The notes: a model not told the origin generated them from the letters alone. 64,000 nt of DNA from Streptomyces cellulosae (GCA_014655195.1 BNBH01000009.1:1-64000); one strand, 5' to 3'; numbered from the stretch's first letter, positions 39,372 through 48,306 are shown. Translations and numbers: made by a program.

Positions 39372-40232
39372 GTGAGCGAACCCCGGTCCGCGCCGACGGT
39401 CGGGCAGGTCGTCCTCGGACGCCGCCTGCTGGACCTGCGCGAGCGCGCGGGTCTCAAACGGGAGGAGGCCGCCCGGATCCTGCGTGTCGCCCCTGCCACC
39501 GTGCGCCGCATGGAGATGGCCGAGGTGGGGCTCAAGATCCCCTACCTCCAGCTGCTGCTGAAGGCCTACGGCGTCTCCGACGAGGAGGCCGAGGCCTTCG
39601 TCCAGCTCGCGGAGGACGCCAACCGGCCCGGCTGGTGGCAGCGCTTCCACGACATCCTGCCCGGCTGGTTCTCCATGTACGTCAGCCTGGAGGGCGCGGC
39701 CTCCCTCATCCGCAGCTACGAACCCCACTTCGTCCCCGGACTGCTCCAGACGGAGGACTACGCGCGTGGCGTGCTGCGCTCCGGCGCCATCGGGCAGACC
39801 CGCCCCGAGGACATCGAGCGCCACGTCGACCTGCGCATGCGGCGGCAGAAGCTGCTCACCCGCGAGGACGCGCCCCGGCTGTGGGCCGTCATGGACGAGA
39901 CGGTGCTGCGCCGCCAGGTCGGCGGTCCGGAGGTGATGCGCGCGCAGATCGACAAGCTGCTCGAGGCGGCGGCGCTGCCCAACGTGACGCTCCAGATCGC
40001 CATGTTCGACAGCGGGCCCCACCCCGGCACGTACGGGCCGTTCGTGCTGTTCCGATTTGCCATGCCCGAACTGCCGGACATGGTCTACAGCGAGTACCTG
40101 ACCGGCGCCGTCTACCTGGACGCGCGCACCGAGGTGGCGACCCACCTCGAGGTCATGGACCGCATGGCGGCGCAGGCCGCCACGGCACATCGCACGAAGG
40201 AGATCCTCCGGGATCTCCGCAAGGAGCTGTGA
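39372..40232 (+). CDS. XRE-family transcriptional regulator with DUF5753 (WhiJ-like)
   Basis: This 286-residue DNA-binding protein has a helix-turn-helix at about 15-70 (LLDLRERAGLKREEAARILR, PATVRRMEMAEVGLK) and a DUF5753 domain at about 95-280 (SYEPHFVPGLLQTEDYARGV, YGPFVLFRF, DMVYSEYLTGAVYLD). These regulators form sets with DUF397 proteins, as in the whiJ and bldB-related systems that control development in Streptomyces. The GTG at 39372 has GGGAGGTGAAG upstream. Its stop is directly followed by the ATG of the DUF397 gene. Confidence 0.92.
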   Translation: MSEPRSAPTVGQVVLGRRLLDLRERAGLKREEAARILRVAPATVRRMEMAEVGLKIPYLQLLLKAYGVSDEEAEAFVQLAEDANRPGWWQRFHDILPGWFSMYVSLEGAASLIRSYEPHFVPGLLQTEDYARGVLRSGAIGQTRPEDIERHVDLRMRRQKLLTREDAPRLWAVMDETVLRRQVGGPEVMRAQIDKLLEAAALPNVTLQIAMFDSGPHPGTYGPFVLFRFAMPELPDMVYSEYLTGAVYLDARTEVATHLEVMDRMAAQAATAHRTKEILRDLRKEL

Positions 40233-40517
40233 ATGGAACTCATCAAGCCCCCGAAGACCCAGCCGCGTGCACGGGCGCACGCCAGGAGGATCTACAACGG
40301 CATGCCCGCGCGGGAATTGGGCAGCGAGGGCTGGCACAAGCCCTGGAGCGGCGGCAACGGCGGCAACTGCCTGGAGGCGATGAAGCTGGACGACGGCCGG
40401 ATCGCCGTGCGCCAGTCCACCGACCCGGACGGTCCGGCGCTCATCTACACCTCCGCCGAGATGACGGCCTTCATCGAGGGGGCCAAGGCCGGAGAGGCGG
40501 ATTTCCTGCTGTCCTGA
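40233..40517 (+). CDS. DUF397 domain protein
   Basis: This 94-residue protein contains a DUF397 domain from about 30 (WHKPWSGGNGGNCLEAMKL, GRIAVRQSTDPDGPALIYT, EMTAFIEGAKAGEADFLL). Genetic work on whiJ-type loci suggests DUF397 proteins counteract the repression exerted by their XRE partner. The ATG follows the XRE stop with no gap (TGA then ATG), so the two are translated in tandem. The N-terminal 28 residues, rich in Arg/Ala, are unusual for the family and may be a linker or late start; a GTG/ATG further in is not obvious. Confidence 0.9.
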   Translation: MELIKPPKTQPRARAHARRIYNGMPARELGSEGWHKPWSGGNGGNCLEAMKLDDGRIAVRQSTDPDGPALIYTSAEMTAFIEGAKAGEADFLLS

Positions 40518-40548
40518 TCTCCGATTGCCGCACTACCTTTGCTTTCCC

Positions 40549-40590
40549 TTGGCACCGCCTTGGCACCGAATTTGGCACTGAATTTGGCAC
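40549..40590. repeat. Four short direct repeats (TTGGCAC iterons, 11-12 bp period)
   Basis: TTGGCAC occurs at 40549, 40560, 40572 and 40584; the last two units are identical (TTGGCACTGAAT). The period is near one helical turn, so bound proteins would sit on one DNA face. They lie 43-84 bp upstream of the methyltransferase ATG in an AT-richer patch and share the TTGGCA core with the palindrome at 39132. Confidence 0.75.
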
Positions 40591-40632
40591 TGAATTGATC
40601 ACTAACACTTGCAGACAGTTACGGAGTCCGTC

Positions 40633-41436
40633 ATGACCGGGCAGAACCCCGTGGAGATCGACACCACCAGACCGCATCCGGCGCGGATGTACGACTGGTA
40701 CCTCGGAGGCAAGGACAACTACCCGGTCGACGAGGCCATGGGCCGGCAGATGCTCACCCTGGAGCCGAGGGTGCCGGTCATGGCGCGCGTCAACCGCGCG
40801 TTCATGCAGCGCGCCACGCGCTGGCTCGCCGGGCAGGGCGTGCGCCAGTTCCTCGACGTCGGCACGGGCATCCCCACCGAGCCCAACCTGCACCAGATCG
40901 CCCAGAAGATCACGCCGGACGCCCGCGTCGTCTACTGCGACAACGATCCCATCGTGCTGGCCCACGCGGCGGCCCTGCTGCGCGGCACGGACGAGGGCGT
41001 CACCGACTACCTCCAGGCCGACGTCCGGGACCCGGACACCATCCTGGAGGGAGCGCGCAAGGTCCTCGACTTCGACGAGCCGATCGGCCTGTCGCTCATC
41101 GCGCTGCTGCACTTCGTCCCCGACGAGGACGGCGCGCACGAGCTGGTGGCGCGGCTGGTGGACGCCCTGCCGTCGGGCAGCCACCTGGTGATCAGCCACG
41201 CCACGGCCGACTTCACCCCCGAGGAGTCGGAGGAGGCCACGGCGAAGCTCAAGGGCGCGGGCGTCACCCTGGCGCTGCGCAGCCACGAGGAGTTCACCCG
41301 CTTCTTCGACGGCCTCGACCTCGTCGAACCGGGCGTCCAGGTGCCGCACCTCTGGCACCCCGAACTGGGCGACCCGGTCCCCGGCCAGGACGACGGGGTC
41401 ATCCCCGGCTACGGCGCGGTGGCGCGCAAGCCGTAG
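40633..41436 (+). CDS. DUF574-type SAM-dependent methyltransferase
   Basis: This 267-residue protein belongs to the actinobacterial SAM-methyltransferase group formerly DUF574 (PF04672). It has the family opening TRPHPARMYDWYLGGKDNYP, SAM motif QFLDVGTGIPTEPNLHQIA, VVYCDNDPIVLAHAAALL, and IALLHFVPDEDGAH. These enzymes cluster with XRE/DUF397 genes in Streptomyces and their substrate is unknown. The ATG at 40633 has ACGGAG upstream. Iterons in front of it suggest tight local control. Confidence 0.92.
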   Translation: MTGQNPVEIDTTRPHPARMYDWYLGGKDNYPVDEAMGRQMLTLEPRVPVMARVNRAFMQRATRWLAGQGVRQFLDVGTGIPTEPNLHQIAQKITPDARVVYCDNDPIVLAHAAALLRGTDEGVTDYLQADVRDPDTILEGARKVLDFDEPIGLSLIALLHFVPDEDGAHELVARLVDALPSGSHLVISHATADFTPEESEEATAKLKGAGVTLALRSHEEFTRFFDGLDLVEPGVQVPHLWHPELGDPVPGQDDGVIPGYGAVARKP

Positions 41437-41452
41437 GGCCGTCCGCTCCTGT

Positions 41453-41500
41453 CCGACGCCCTCGGGCGCCCGGCTCCGGCCGGGGGTCCGAGGGCGTCGG
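41453..41500. terminator. Bidirectional terminator
   Basis: CCGACGCCCTCGG (41453-41465) pairs perfectly with CCGAGGGCGTCGG (41488-41500). It sits between the convergent methyltransferase and gltD genes and can serve both. Confidence 0.85.
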
Positions 41501-41561
41501 CGTGCAGGGGCACATTCAGGCCATGAGGGCGGCCGGCAGGCGTGCGCGGGCCGGGTGCGTC

Positions 41562-43052
41562 TCAGACGGTCATGGGCCGGTCGTACGGGCCGATCGGCGC
41601 CGGCAGACGGCTCGTGCCGCCCGTCAGGTACTGGTCGACGGCCGCCGCCACCGCCCGCCCCTCCGCGATGGCCCACACGATCAGCGACTGCCCCCGGGCT
41701 GCGTCGCCCGCCGCGAAGACGTCCGGCATGTGCGTGGCGAAGTCCGGCCCCCGCGTGATCGTCCCGCGCGGCTCCAGCTCGAGACCGAGCTGCGCGATCA
41801 TCCCGTCGCCCTGGTCAGGGCCCGAGAAGCCGAGCGCCAGCAGCACCATGTCGGCGGGCAGCGTCCGCTCCGTCCCCGGCACGGGCCTGCGCCCCGCGTC
41901 CACCTCGACCAGGTGCAGTCCGCGCACCCGCCCGTGCTCGTCCCCCTCGAAACGCAGCGTCGACGCGGCGAACAGCCTCGCGTCGGCGTCCGCCTGCGGC
42001 GCCGTCCGCAGCGCGCCCGCCTCCTCGTGCGCCGCCGACAGCCGGTACAGCTTCGGGTACGTCGGCCAGGGCTCGTTCTCCTCGTCGCGCTCGGCGCCCG
42101 GCTTCCGGTAGATGTCCAACTGGGTGACCGACGCGGCCCGCTCCCGCACCGCCGTCCCCAGACAGTCGGCGCCCGTGTCACCGCCCCCGACGATGACGAC
42201 GTGCCGCCCCTCCGCCGACAGCGGCGACCTCCCCAGGTCGCCCTCGCACACCCGGTTGGCCAGCGGCAGGTACTCCATCGCCTGGTGGATGCCCGCGAGT
42301 TCACGCCCCGGCACCGGCAGCTCCCGCCACGCCGTCGCCCCCGTCGCGATCACCACCGCGTCGTAACGGCTCCGCAGCTCCGCCGCGTCCACGTCCTGCC
42401 CGACCGTGGTCGACGTGCGGAACCGCGTCCCCTCGGCCCGCATCTGCTCCACGCGCCGTTCCAGATGGTGCTTCTCCATCTTGAACTCCGGGATCCCGTA
42501 CCGCATGAGCCCGCCGATCCGGTCGTCCCGCTCGTACACCGCGACCGTGTGCCCGGCCCGGGTGAGCTGCTGCGCGGCCGCCAGCCCGGTGGGACCCGAG
42601 CCGATGACCGCGACCGTCCGCCCGGACAGCCGGTCCGGCGGCGCCGGCTGGGCGAACCCCTCCCCCCACGCCTTGTCGGCGATGGCGCACTCGACGTTCT
42701 TGATGGTCACCGCCGGCTGGTTGATGGCCAGCACACAGCCCGCCTCGCACGGCGCCGGGCACAGCCTCCCCGTGAACTCGGGGAAGTTGTTCGTGGCGTG
42801 CAGCCGCTCCGCCGCCGCCCGCCAGTCCTCCCGGGACACCAGGTCGTTCCACTCCGGGATGAGGTTGCCCAGCGGACAGGCCTCGTGGCAGAACGGCACA
42901 CCGCAGTCCATGCACCGGTCGGCCTGCTCACTGATGATCGGCAGCAGTCCCCCGGGGACGTACACCTCGTCCCAGTCGCGGGCCCGCTCCTCCACGGGCC
43001 GGCGCGGCCACTCCTCGCGGGGCGTGGTGAGGAAACCCTTGGGATCTGCCAT
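41562..43052 (-). CDS. gltD: Glutamate synthase small-subunit family oxidoreductase (orphan GltD)
   Basis: This 496-residue flavoprotein carries the GltD features: N-terminal Fe-S cysteines (DRCMDCGVPFCHEACPLGN and RLCPAPCEAGC), FAD site VAVIGSGPTGLAAAQQL, NADPH site VIVGGGDTGADCLG and the closing VFAAGDAARGQSLIVWAI. In a full GOGAT it passes NADPH electrons to GltB, but no gltB is adjacent. The protein may pair with a distant GltB or feed electrons to another partner, as many stand-alone GltD-like proteins do. The ATG at 43052 is used. Confidence 0.93.
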   Translation of the reverse strand: MADPKGFLTTPREEWPRRPVEERARDWDEVYVPGGLLPIISEQADRCMDCGVPFCHEACPLGNLIPEWNDLVSREDWRAAAERLHATNNFPEFTGRLCPAPCEAGCVLAINQPAVTIKNVECAIADKAWGEGFAQPAPPDRLSGRTVAVIGSGPTGLAAAQQLTRAGHTVAVYERDDRIGGLMRYGIPEFKMEKHHLERRVEQMRAEGTRFRTSTTVGQDVDAAELRSRYDAVVIATGATAWRELPVPGRELAGIHQAMEYLPLANRVCEGDLGRSPLSAEGRHVVIVGGGDTGADCLGTAVRERAASVTQLDIYRKPGAERDEENEPWPTYPKLYRLSAAHEEAGALRTAPQADADARLFAASTLRFEGDEHGRVRGLHLVEVDAGRRPVPGTERTLPADMVLLALGFSGPDQGDGMIAQLGLELEPRGTITRGPDFATHMPDVFAAGDAARGQSLIVWAIAEGRAVAAAVDQYLTGGTSRLPAPIGPYDRPMTV

Positions 43053-43207
43053 GGCCGTCTTCCTTGCGTGCGCGGGTGACAGGCCGTGCGTCGTCGGGCG
43101 GCACTCCTGCGCACACGATACGTCCGCTCATCCCGGCCCGCAGCGTGCCGGACACCGTGCGTACGGGGCCTCGGCCGGGGCGCGCCCGGGCGCGGCGTCC
43201 GCCACCC

Positions 43208-43690
43208 TCAGGCGGTGAGGGCGAGGAGGTACGCCGGCGCCGCCCCGGCCGAGGCGACGGCGCGGACGTGGTTCCACCGCGTCCACCCGCGCACGTACTC
43301 CGGCCAGTACGCGGCAGCCTCCGCGCCGCCCGCGTCGAGCCGGGCCAGCCGCTCGTTGCGGGGTATGTTCGCCGCCACGGTCGGTCCGAACGACCCGCAC
43401 AGGAACAGCGCGCCGCCCACCACCGACGCGACCGCCCCCTCGTCCGGCCACGTCACGAGCGTCACCACCGTGAGCACCGCGCTCAGCACCGTCGTGCCGA
43501 GGAACACCGTCATGAACGGCGGCCGCAGCGCCGCCACGTTGACCGCCTGCATCGCCGCCACGCCCCGCGCCGGCGGCAGCGCCGCCAGCCCTCGCATCAC
43601 GAACGTCGAGAACGCGCAGAACACCCCGGCCACCAGCCCGGTCCCCAGCACACCCAGCGCCGTCAGCACGGCGTTCGCCCCCTCGCCCAT
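43208..43690 (-). CDS. DUF1772 family membrane protein (anthrone oxygenase-like)
   Basis: This 160-residue membrane protein has four hydrophobic segments (LTALGVLGTGLVAGVFCAFS, FLGTTVLSAVLTVVTLVTW, SVVGGALFLCGSFGPTVAAN, AVASAGAAPAYLLALTA) and the DUF1772 pattern MQAVNVAALRPPFM, NIPRNERLA and YVRGWTRWNHVRA. Some relatives are anthrone oxygenases in polyketide pathways; most have no known role. The ATG at 43690 is used. It is transcribed alone, divergent from the kinase-like gene. Confidence 0.85.
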   Translation of the reverse strand: MGEGANAVLTALGVLGTGLVAGVFCAFSTFVMRGLAALPPARGVAAMQAVNVAALRPPFMTVFLGTTVLSAVLTVVTLVTWPDEGAVASVVGGALFLCGSFGPTVAANIPRNERLARLDAGGAEAAAYWPEYVRGWTRWNHVRAVASAGAAPAYLLALTA

Positions 43691-43900
43691 GTCCTCACCC
43701 CTGTCATCCTTCTCACCCTCGTCCTTCCGGCCGGGCCCTTCCCCGGCCGCCCGTACCACCAGTGAACGCGCCCCCGCCGCGCCGGACCATGGCCGAACGG
43801 CGCGCACCCATACGCGGGCGTCCACCGCCCGCTCCCGCCCACGGCGCCTGTCCTCCCCGGCGCTTCCCGTGCCGCCCGGGACGTGCCGCATCATGGCCGT

Positions 43901-44533
43901 GTGCGACTCGAAGCGATCACCTGGGACCGGCTCGTCGACCTGCTCGCCGAACGCCTGCTGGACCTCGACACGGCCGACGGCTCCCCCTGGCCCCGCGTCG
44001 CCCTCGACGGCGCCCCGGCCGCCCGCCCGGGAGACCTCGCCGAACGGGTCGCCGAGGCGCTGCGCGTCCGCGGCCGCCCCAGCCTGGTCGTCGGCACGGA
44101 GGGCTTCCTGCGCCCCGCCTCGGTCCGGCTCGAGTACGGCCACCAGGACCTGGAGTCCTACTACAGCGGCTGGTACGACACCGGCGCCCTGTGGCGCGAG
44201 GTGTTCGACCCGCTCGGCCCCGGCGGCAGCGGCCGGGTCCTGCCCGACCTCTGGGACCCGGTCACCGACCGCGCCACCCGCAGCCCGTACGCCGAATTGC
44301 CGCCCGGCGGCGTGCTGTTGCTGCACGGACCCCTCCTCCTGCACCACTGGTTCCCCTTCGACCTGACCGTCCACCTCCTCCTCTCACCCGGAGCGCTGCG
44401 CCGCCGCACCCCCGAATCCGAGCACTGGACCCTCCCCGCCTTCGAGCGCTACGGGCGGGAGACCGACCCGGCCGGCACCGCCGACGTCCTCGTACGGGCC
44501 GACGACCCCCGCCACCCGGCCTGGCGCGGCTGA
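43901..44533 (+). CDS. Uridine-kinase-like protein with degenerate P-loop
   Basis: This 210-residue protein resembles the actinobacterial uridine kinase family: RLEAITWDRLVDLLAERLL, then a P-loop position, a conserved YYSGWYDTGALWREVFDPLG and VLLLHGPLLLHHWFPFDLTVHL. At the P-loop it reads VALDGAPAARPGDLAERV, without the GKT/GKS expected of Walker A, so phosphate binding may be lost or changed. The GTG at 43901 has no Shine-Dalgarno sequence. I would call it kinase-like, possibly not catalytic. Confidence 0.75.
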   Translation: MRLEAITWDRLVDLLAERLLDLDTADGSPWPRVALDGAPAARPGDLAERVAEALRVRGRPSLVVGTEGFLRPASVRLEYGHQDLESYYSGWYDTGALWREVFDPLGPGGSGRVLPDLWDPVTDRATRSPYAELPPGGVLLLHGPLLLHHWFPFDLTVHLLLSPGALRRRTPESEHWTLPAFERYGRETDPAGTADVLVRADDPRHPAWRG

Positions 44534-44723
44534 GAACACGGCGAAGAGCCTGGTCAGGGCTCTGTCGAGCCCCGTCGGGAGACGGCCGGGACCGTGGCGC
44601 GGCCGAGGGTGCGGCGCCGCCCCCTGCGGGTGCCGTCCGCGGGCGGCACGGCGACAATGAAGGGCGTCGGGACTCGCGGCGCGCCCCGCGCCGCGCCGGC
44701 CGTCCGGCACCGGGAGGTACCTC

Positions 44724-45152
44724 ATGACCACCGCCGGAGACATCATGCACCGCGGCGCCCAGTGGATCCCCGCGCACGAAACGCTCGACCGGGCGGCGCA
44801 GTTGATGCGCGAACTGAATGTCGGCGCGCTGCCCATCAGCGACGAGAACGAACGGCTCTGCGGCATCCTCACCGACCGCGACATCGTCGTCGGCTGCGTC
44901 GCCATGGGCCACGACCCCGCCAAGGTCACCGCGGGCGAGATGGCCCAGGGCACACCGCGCTGGATCGAGTCCGACGCCGACGTCGACGACGTCCTCACCG
45001 AGATGCGCACCCACCAGATCCGCCGGCTGCCCGTCATCGACGACAAGCGTCTCGTCGGCATGATCAGCGAGGCCGACCTGGCCCGGCATCTGACGGACGA
45101 ACAGATCGCCGCCTTCGCCGAGAGCGTCTACGCCCGGTCCGCCTCCGGCTGA
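44724..45152 (+). CDS. CBS-domain pair protein
   Basis: This 142-residue cytoplasmic protein consists of two CBS domains (about 8-60 and 75-125): AQLMRELNVGALPISDENER, GILTDRDIVVGCVAMGHDP and LTEMRTHQIRRLPVIDDKR, MISEADLARHL. CBS pairs bind adenine nucleotides or SAM and act as energy sensors or mobile regulatory partners. The ATG at 44724 has GGGAGG upstream. It stands 191 bp after the kinase-like gene and converges on corA. Confidence 0.93.
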   Translation: MTTAGDIMHRGAQWIPAHETLDRAAQLMRELNVGALPISDENERLCGILTDRDIVVGCVAMGHDPAKVTAGEMAQGTPRWIESDADVDDVLTEMRTHQIRRLPVIDDKRLVGMISEADLARHLTDEQIAAFAESVYARSASG

Positions 45153-45186
45153 GCCCGCCGCCCGCGACCGGCGGGACGGGCGCGCG

Positions 45187-46305
45187 TCACAGCCAGCCGC
45201 TGCGCCGGAACGCCCGGTACAGCACCAGACACGCCACGGATATCACCCCGACGACCATGCCGTAGCCGTACCGCCAGTGCAGCTCCGGCATGTGGTCGAA
45301 GTTCATGCCGTACACCCCGCACACCATGGTCGGCACCGCGACGATCGCCGCCCATGCGGTGATCTTCCGCATGTCCTCGTTCTGGGCGACGGTGACCCGT
45401 GCCAGGTGGGCCTGGAGGATCGAGTTGATCAGCTCGTCGAACGCCGCTATCTGATCCGTCGCCCGCTGCAGATGGTCGGCGACGTCACGGAAGTACGCCT
45501 GGATGTCGGGGGCGACCACCCGGTTCGGCCGGGTGGCGAGCTCCTCCAGCGGCCGGCCCAGCGGCACCACCGCCCGCTTCAGCTCCAGCAGTTCACGCTT
45601 GAGCTGGTAGATACGGCCCGGGTCGACGCGGGCGCCGTGCTCCGCGAACACCTCCGTCTCGACCTGGTCCATGTCCCCCTGGACCGAGTCGACCACGCGC
45701 AGATAGTCGTCGACGACCTGGTCCGCGACGGCGTGCAGCACCGTGGACGGACCCTGCGCCAACCGAGCCGGATCGGCCTCAAGACCTTCGCGCAGCGGGC
45801 CGAGCGACCCGTGCCGGCCGTGCCGCACGGTCACCACGAAGTCCTCGCCGACGAACACCATGATCTCGCCGGTGTCCACCACCTCGCTGGTCGCGGTGAG
45901 TTCCTCGTGCTCGACGTAGCAGACGGTCTTGAACACCGCGAACAGCGTCTCCCCGTACCGCTCCAGCTTCGGCCGCTGATGCGCCTCGACGGTGTCCTCC
46001 ACCGCCAGCGGATGCAGGTCGAACAGCTCGGCGATGCCGGCGAACTCCCGGCTCGTCGGTTCGTGCAGCCCCAGCCACACGAACCCCTCCCCGCTCGCGC
46101 GGACCCGCTTGACGGCCTCGGCCGCGTCCCCGGGCACGGAGAGGCGGTGACCGTCCCTGTATGTCACGCAGTTGACCACCGACGACCCCAGCGGGGACCG
46201 GGCGGGGTGGCTCAGATCCACCCGGGGACGCCTGCGCGCCAGACCGCGCAGCCTGCCCACCCGGCCGAGACCGGTGACCCTCCTCAGATTCACTGCCCTG
46301 GACAT
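45187..46305 (-). CDS. corA: Magnesium/cobalt transport protein CorA
   Basis: This 372-residue pentameric channel protein has a large cytoplasmic N-terminal domain and two C-terminal helices. The signature YGMNFDHMPEL (GMN) sits between TM1 (AWAAIVAVPTMVCGVYGMNF) and TM2 (YGYGMVVGVISVACLVLY). The willow-helix region includes LKRELLELKRAVVPLGRPLEEL. The basic tail RRSGWL is usual. The ATG at 46305 is used; sequence upstream is not conserved-looking. Imports Mg2+. Confidence 0.94.
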   Translation of the reverse strand: MSRAVNLRRVTGLGRVGRLRGLARRRPRVDLSHPARSPLGSSVVNCVTYRDGHRLSVPGDAAEAVKRVRASGEGFVWLGLHEPTSREFAGIAELFDLHPLAVEDTVEAHQRPKLERYGETLFAVFKTVCYVEHEELTATSEVVDTGEIMVFVGEDFVVTVRHGRHGSLGPLREGLEADPARLAQGPSTVLHAVADQVVDDYLRVVDSVQGDMDQVETEVFAEHGARVDPGRIYQLKRELLELKRAVVPLGRPLEELATRPNRVVAPDIQAYFRDVADHLQRATDQIAAFDELINSILQAHLARVTVAQNEDMRKITAWAAIVAVPTMVCGVYGMNFDHMPELHWRYGYGMVVGVISVACLVLYRAFRRSGWL

Positions 46306-46486
46306 TCGGCTCCCCCTCGCGTGGATCCCCCGTGCCGCGCTTCCTCGTCGGCCTGCCGCGCCAGTCTGCCAGCACCCGGCCGACCGCGTGCGGGCCTGTG
46401 GAAAGGGGGAAGTTCCGTTTGGTTCCCGCCTGTGGAAAAAGGGCGCGCCCACGCAAGAGAACGCCCTTCCGCGCAAGTTGGCCCGG

Positions 46487-47398
46487 TCAGCCCCGCGCCG
46501 GCGGCCGTGCCCCCACCCGCTCCACCGCCGCGGCACCCGCCCGGCACCCCTCCTCCGCCGCCCGCCCGGCATCCGCACCGGCCAGCAGCGCCGCGAGAAA
46601 GGCCCCGGTGAAGGCGTCGCCCGCCCCGGTCGTGTCCCGAGGCGTCACCGGCAGAGCGGGAACACGGGCGCACACCTCGCCGGACCGCGCCAGCAGCGCA
46701 CCCTCCGCGCCGAGCTTGACCACCACCAGCGGCACCCGCCGGCTCAGCGTCTCCGCCGCCTCCGCCACATCCGGACACCCCGTCAGCAGACACGCCTCGT
46801 CGCGGCTCGGCAGCAGCACGTCCACGCCCTCGGCCAACGACAGGAAGCGGTCCGGACCCAGCTCGGCCAGGAACCCGGCCGACGCCGGATCCATGCTCAC
46901 CGGCACCCCGCGCGCCTCCGACGCCTTCAACGCCACCGCCACCAGGGCCCGGCTGCTCCCGCCGAACAGCAGATAGCCCGACAGATGCAGCCGCCCCACC
47001 CCGTCCAGCAGGGCGTCCGACCAGTCCTCGGGGCCGAGCCGCAGCGACGCGCCGCTGTCGGTGAGGAAGGTCCGCTCGGCCGCCGCGCCCTCGTCGACCA
47101 GGCACACGACCGTCCCCGTCGGCACCTCGGCGTCCACGACCAGCCGCGGACGCACACCGCAGGCGTTCAGCTCCCGTTCGTGCCAGACCGCCGCGTCCGC
47201 GCCCACCCGCCCCAGCAGCCGCACCTCGCACCCGCCCCGGCGCGCCGCCCAGCAGGCGACGTTCGCGCCCGCCCCGCCCGGCACCGTGCGGATCACGGCC
47301 GCCGTGTCCGTGCCCGGGGCGAGCGGTCCCGCGTGGCGCGCGACCACGTCCGTGATCACGTCGCCGACGACCAGCAGCGCCCCGTCCGGCCCGGTCAC
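46487..47398 (-). CDS. psuK: PfkB-family sugar kinase, probable pseudouridine kinase
   Basis: This 303-residue kinase has PfkB signatures: GGAGANVACWAARRG near residue 40 and the C-terminal TPRDTTGAGDAFTGAFLAAL with the catalytic Asp. Its GTG at 47398 overlaps the psuG stop by 4 bp. That pairing points to pseudouridine kinase, which phosphorylates pseudouridine for cleavage by PsuG. The inference rests on context; PfkB sequence alone does not fix the substrate. Confidence 0.88.
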   Translation of the reverse strand: MTGPDGALLVVGDVITDVVARHAGPLAPGTDTAAVIRTVPGGAGANVACWAARRGGCEVRLLGRVGADAAVWHERELNACGVRPRLVVDAEVPTGTVVCLVDEGAAAERTFLTDSGASLRLGPEDWSDALLDGVGRLHLSGYLLFGGSSRALVAVALKASEARGVPVSMDPASAGFLAELGPDRFLSLAEGVDVLLPSRDEACLLTGCPDVAEAAETLSRRVPLVVVKLGAEGALLARSGEVCARVPALPVTPRDTTGAGDAFTGAFLAALLAGADAGRAAEEGCRAGAAAVERVGARPPARG

Positions 47399-48306
47399 GC
47401 CCCGGCGGCCCAGGCCGCCGCCACCCGGGCCGCGAGCGCCACGTTGCCCCGCACCGCCGCCAGATTGGCCTCGAGGGAGGCGCCGTCGGTATGCCTCACC
47501 AGGTGGTCCAGCAGGAACGGCGTGACCCCCTGACCGGTGACCCCGGCCGCCTCGCGCGCCCGCAGCGCCTCGTCGAGCACCCGCGCGTGCAGCCCGGGAT
47601 CCAGCTGCTGCCCCTCAGATACCGGGTTGGCGACGACGAGCGCCGACTCCGGGCCGCCGAGCGCGTCCTGCGCCCGCATCACCGCGGCCACCTCCTCCGG
47701 GGTGTCCAGCCGCCAGTCCACGGGATGCCCCGAGTCGGACAGGTAGAAGCCGGGGAAGCGGTCGGTGCCGTACCCGGCGACCGCCACGCCCAGCGTCTCC
47801 AGCCGCTGCAGGGTCGCCGGCACGTCCAGGATCGACTTCACGCCCGCGCACACCACGGTGATCCGGGTGCGCGCCAGCAGCCCCAGGTCGGCCGACTCGT
47901 CCTGGGTGACCGTCCACTCGCGGTGCACCCCGCCGAGCCCGCCGGTGGCGAACACCCGGATGCCCGCGAGCGCCGCGAGCAGCGCGGTCGCGGAGACCGT
48001 CGTCGCGCCGCTCGCCCCCGTGGCCACCGCGAGCGGCAGGTCACGGTGGCCCAGCTTGCGGATGCCGTCCTCGTTCGCGACCCGCTCCAGCTGCTCCTTG
48101 TCCAGGCCGACCCGCGGCGTGCCGTCCAGCACGGCGATCGTCGCCGGGACCGCGCCCTCCCGCCGTACCGCGGCCTCCAGTTCGCGCGCCACCTGGAGAT
48201 TGCGCGGCCGGGGCAGGCCGTGGGCGATGATCGTGGACTCCAGGGCCACCACCGGCCGGCCCGTCGCGATCGCGTCCCGTACCTCTTCCGACACCATCAG
48301 CACCAC
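47395..48306 (-). CDS. psuG: Pseudouridine-5'-phosphate glycosidase
   Basis: This 303-residue enzyme cleaves pseudouridine 5'-phosphate into uracil and ribose 5-phosphate. It matches the family through [84 protein letters not shown] and NPVSEGQQLD. The GTG at 48306 is chosen because GGGAGG lies 6-7 nt upstream; GTG 48303 and ATG 48297 are alternatives. It is first in the psuG-psuK operon, divergent from the VOC gene. Confidence 0.94.
   Translation of the reverse strand: MVLMVSEEVRDAIATGRPVVALESTIIAHGLPRPRNLQVARELEAAVRREGAVPATIAVLDGTPRVGLDKEQLERVANEDGIRKLGHRDLPLAVATGASGATTVSATALLAALAGIRVFATGGLGGVHREWTVTQDESADLGLLARTRITVVCAGVKSILDVPATLQRLETLGVAVAGYGTDRFPGFYLSDSGHPVDWRLDTPEEVAAVMRAQDALGGPESALVVANPVSEGQQLDPGLHARVLDEALRAREAAGVTGQGVTPFLLDHLVRHTDGASLEANLAAVRGNVALAARVAAAWAAGA

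Noticed and set aside
40549..40590. TTGGCAC repeats as a mini CRISPR array
   Set aside because: Units are 11-12 bp with no spacers and no cas genes; they look like protein-binding iterons.
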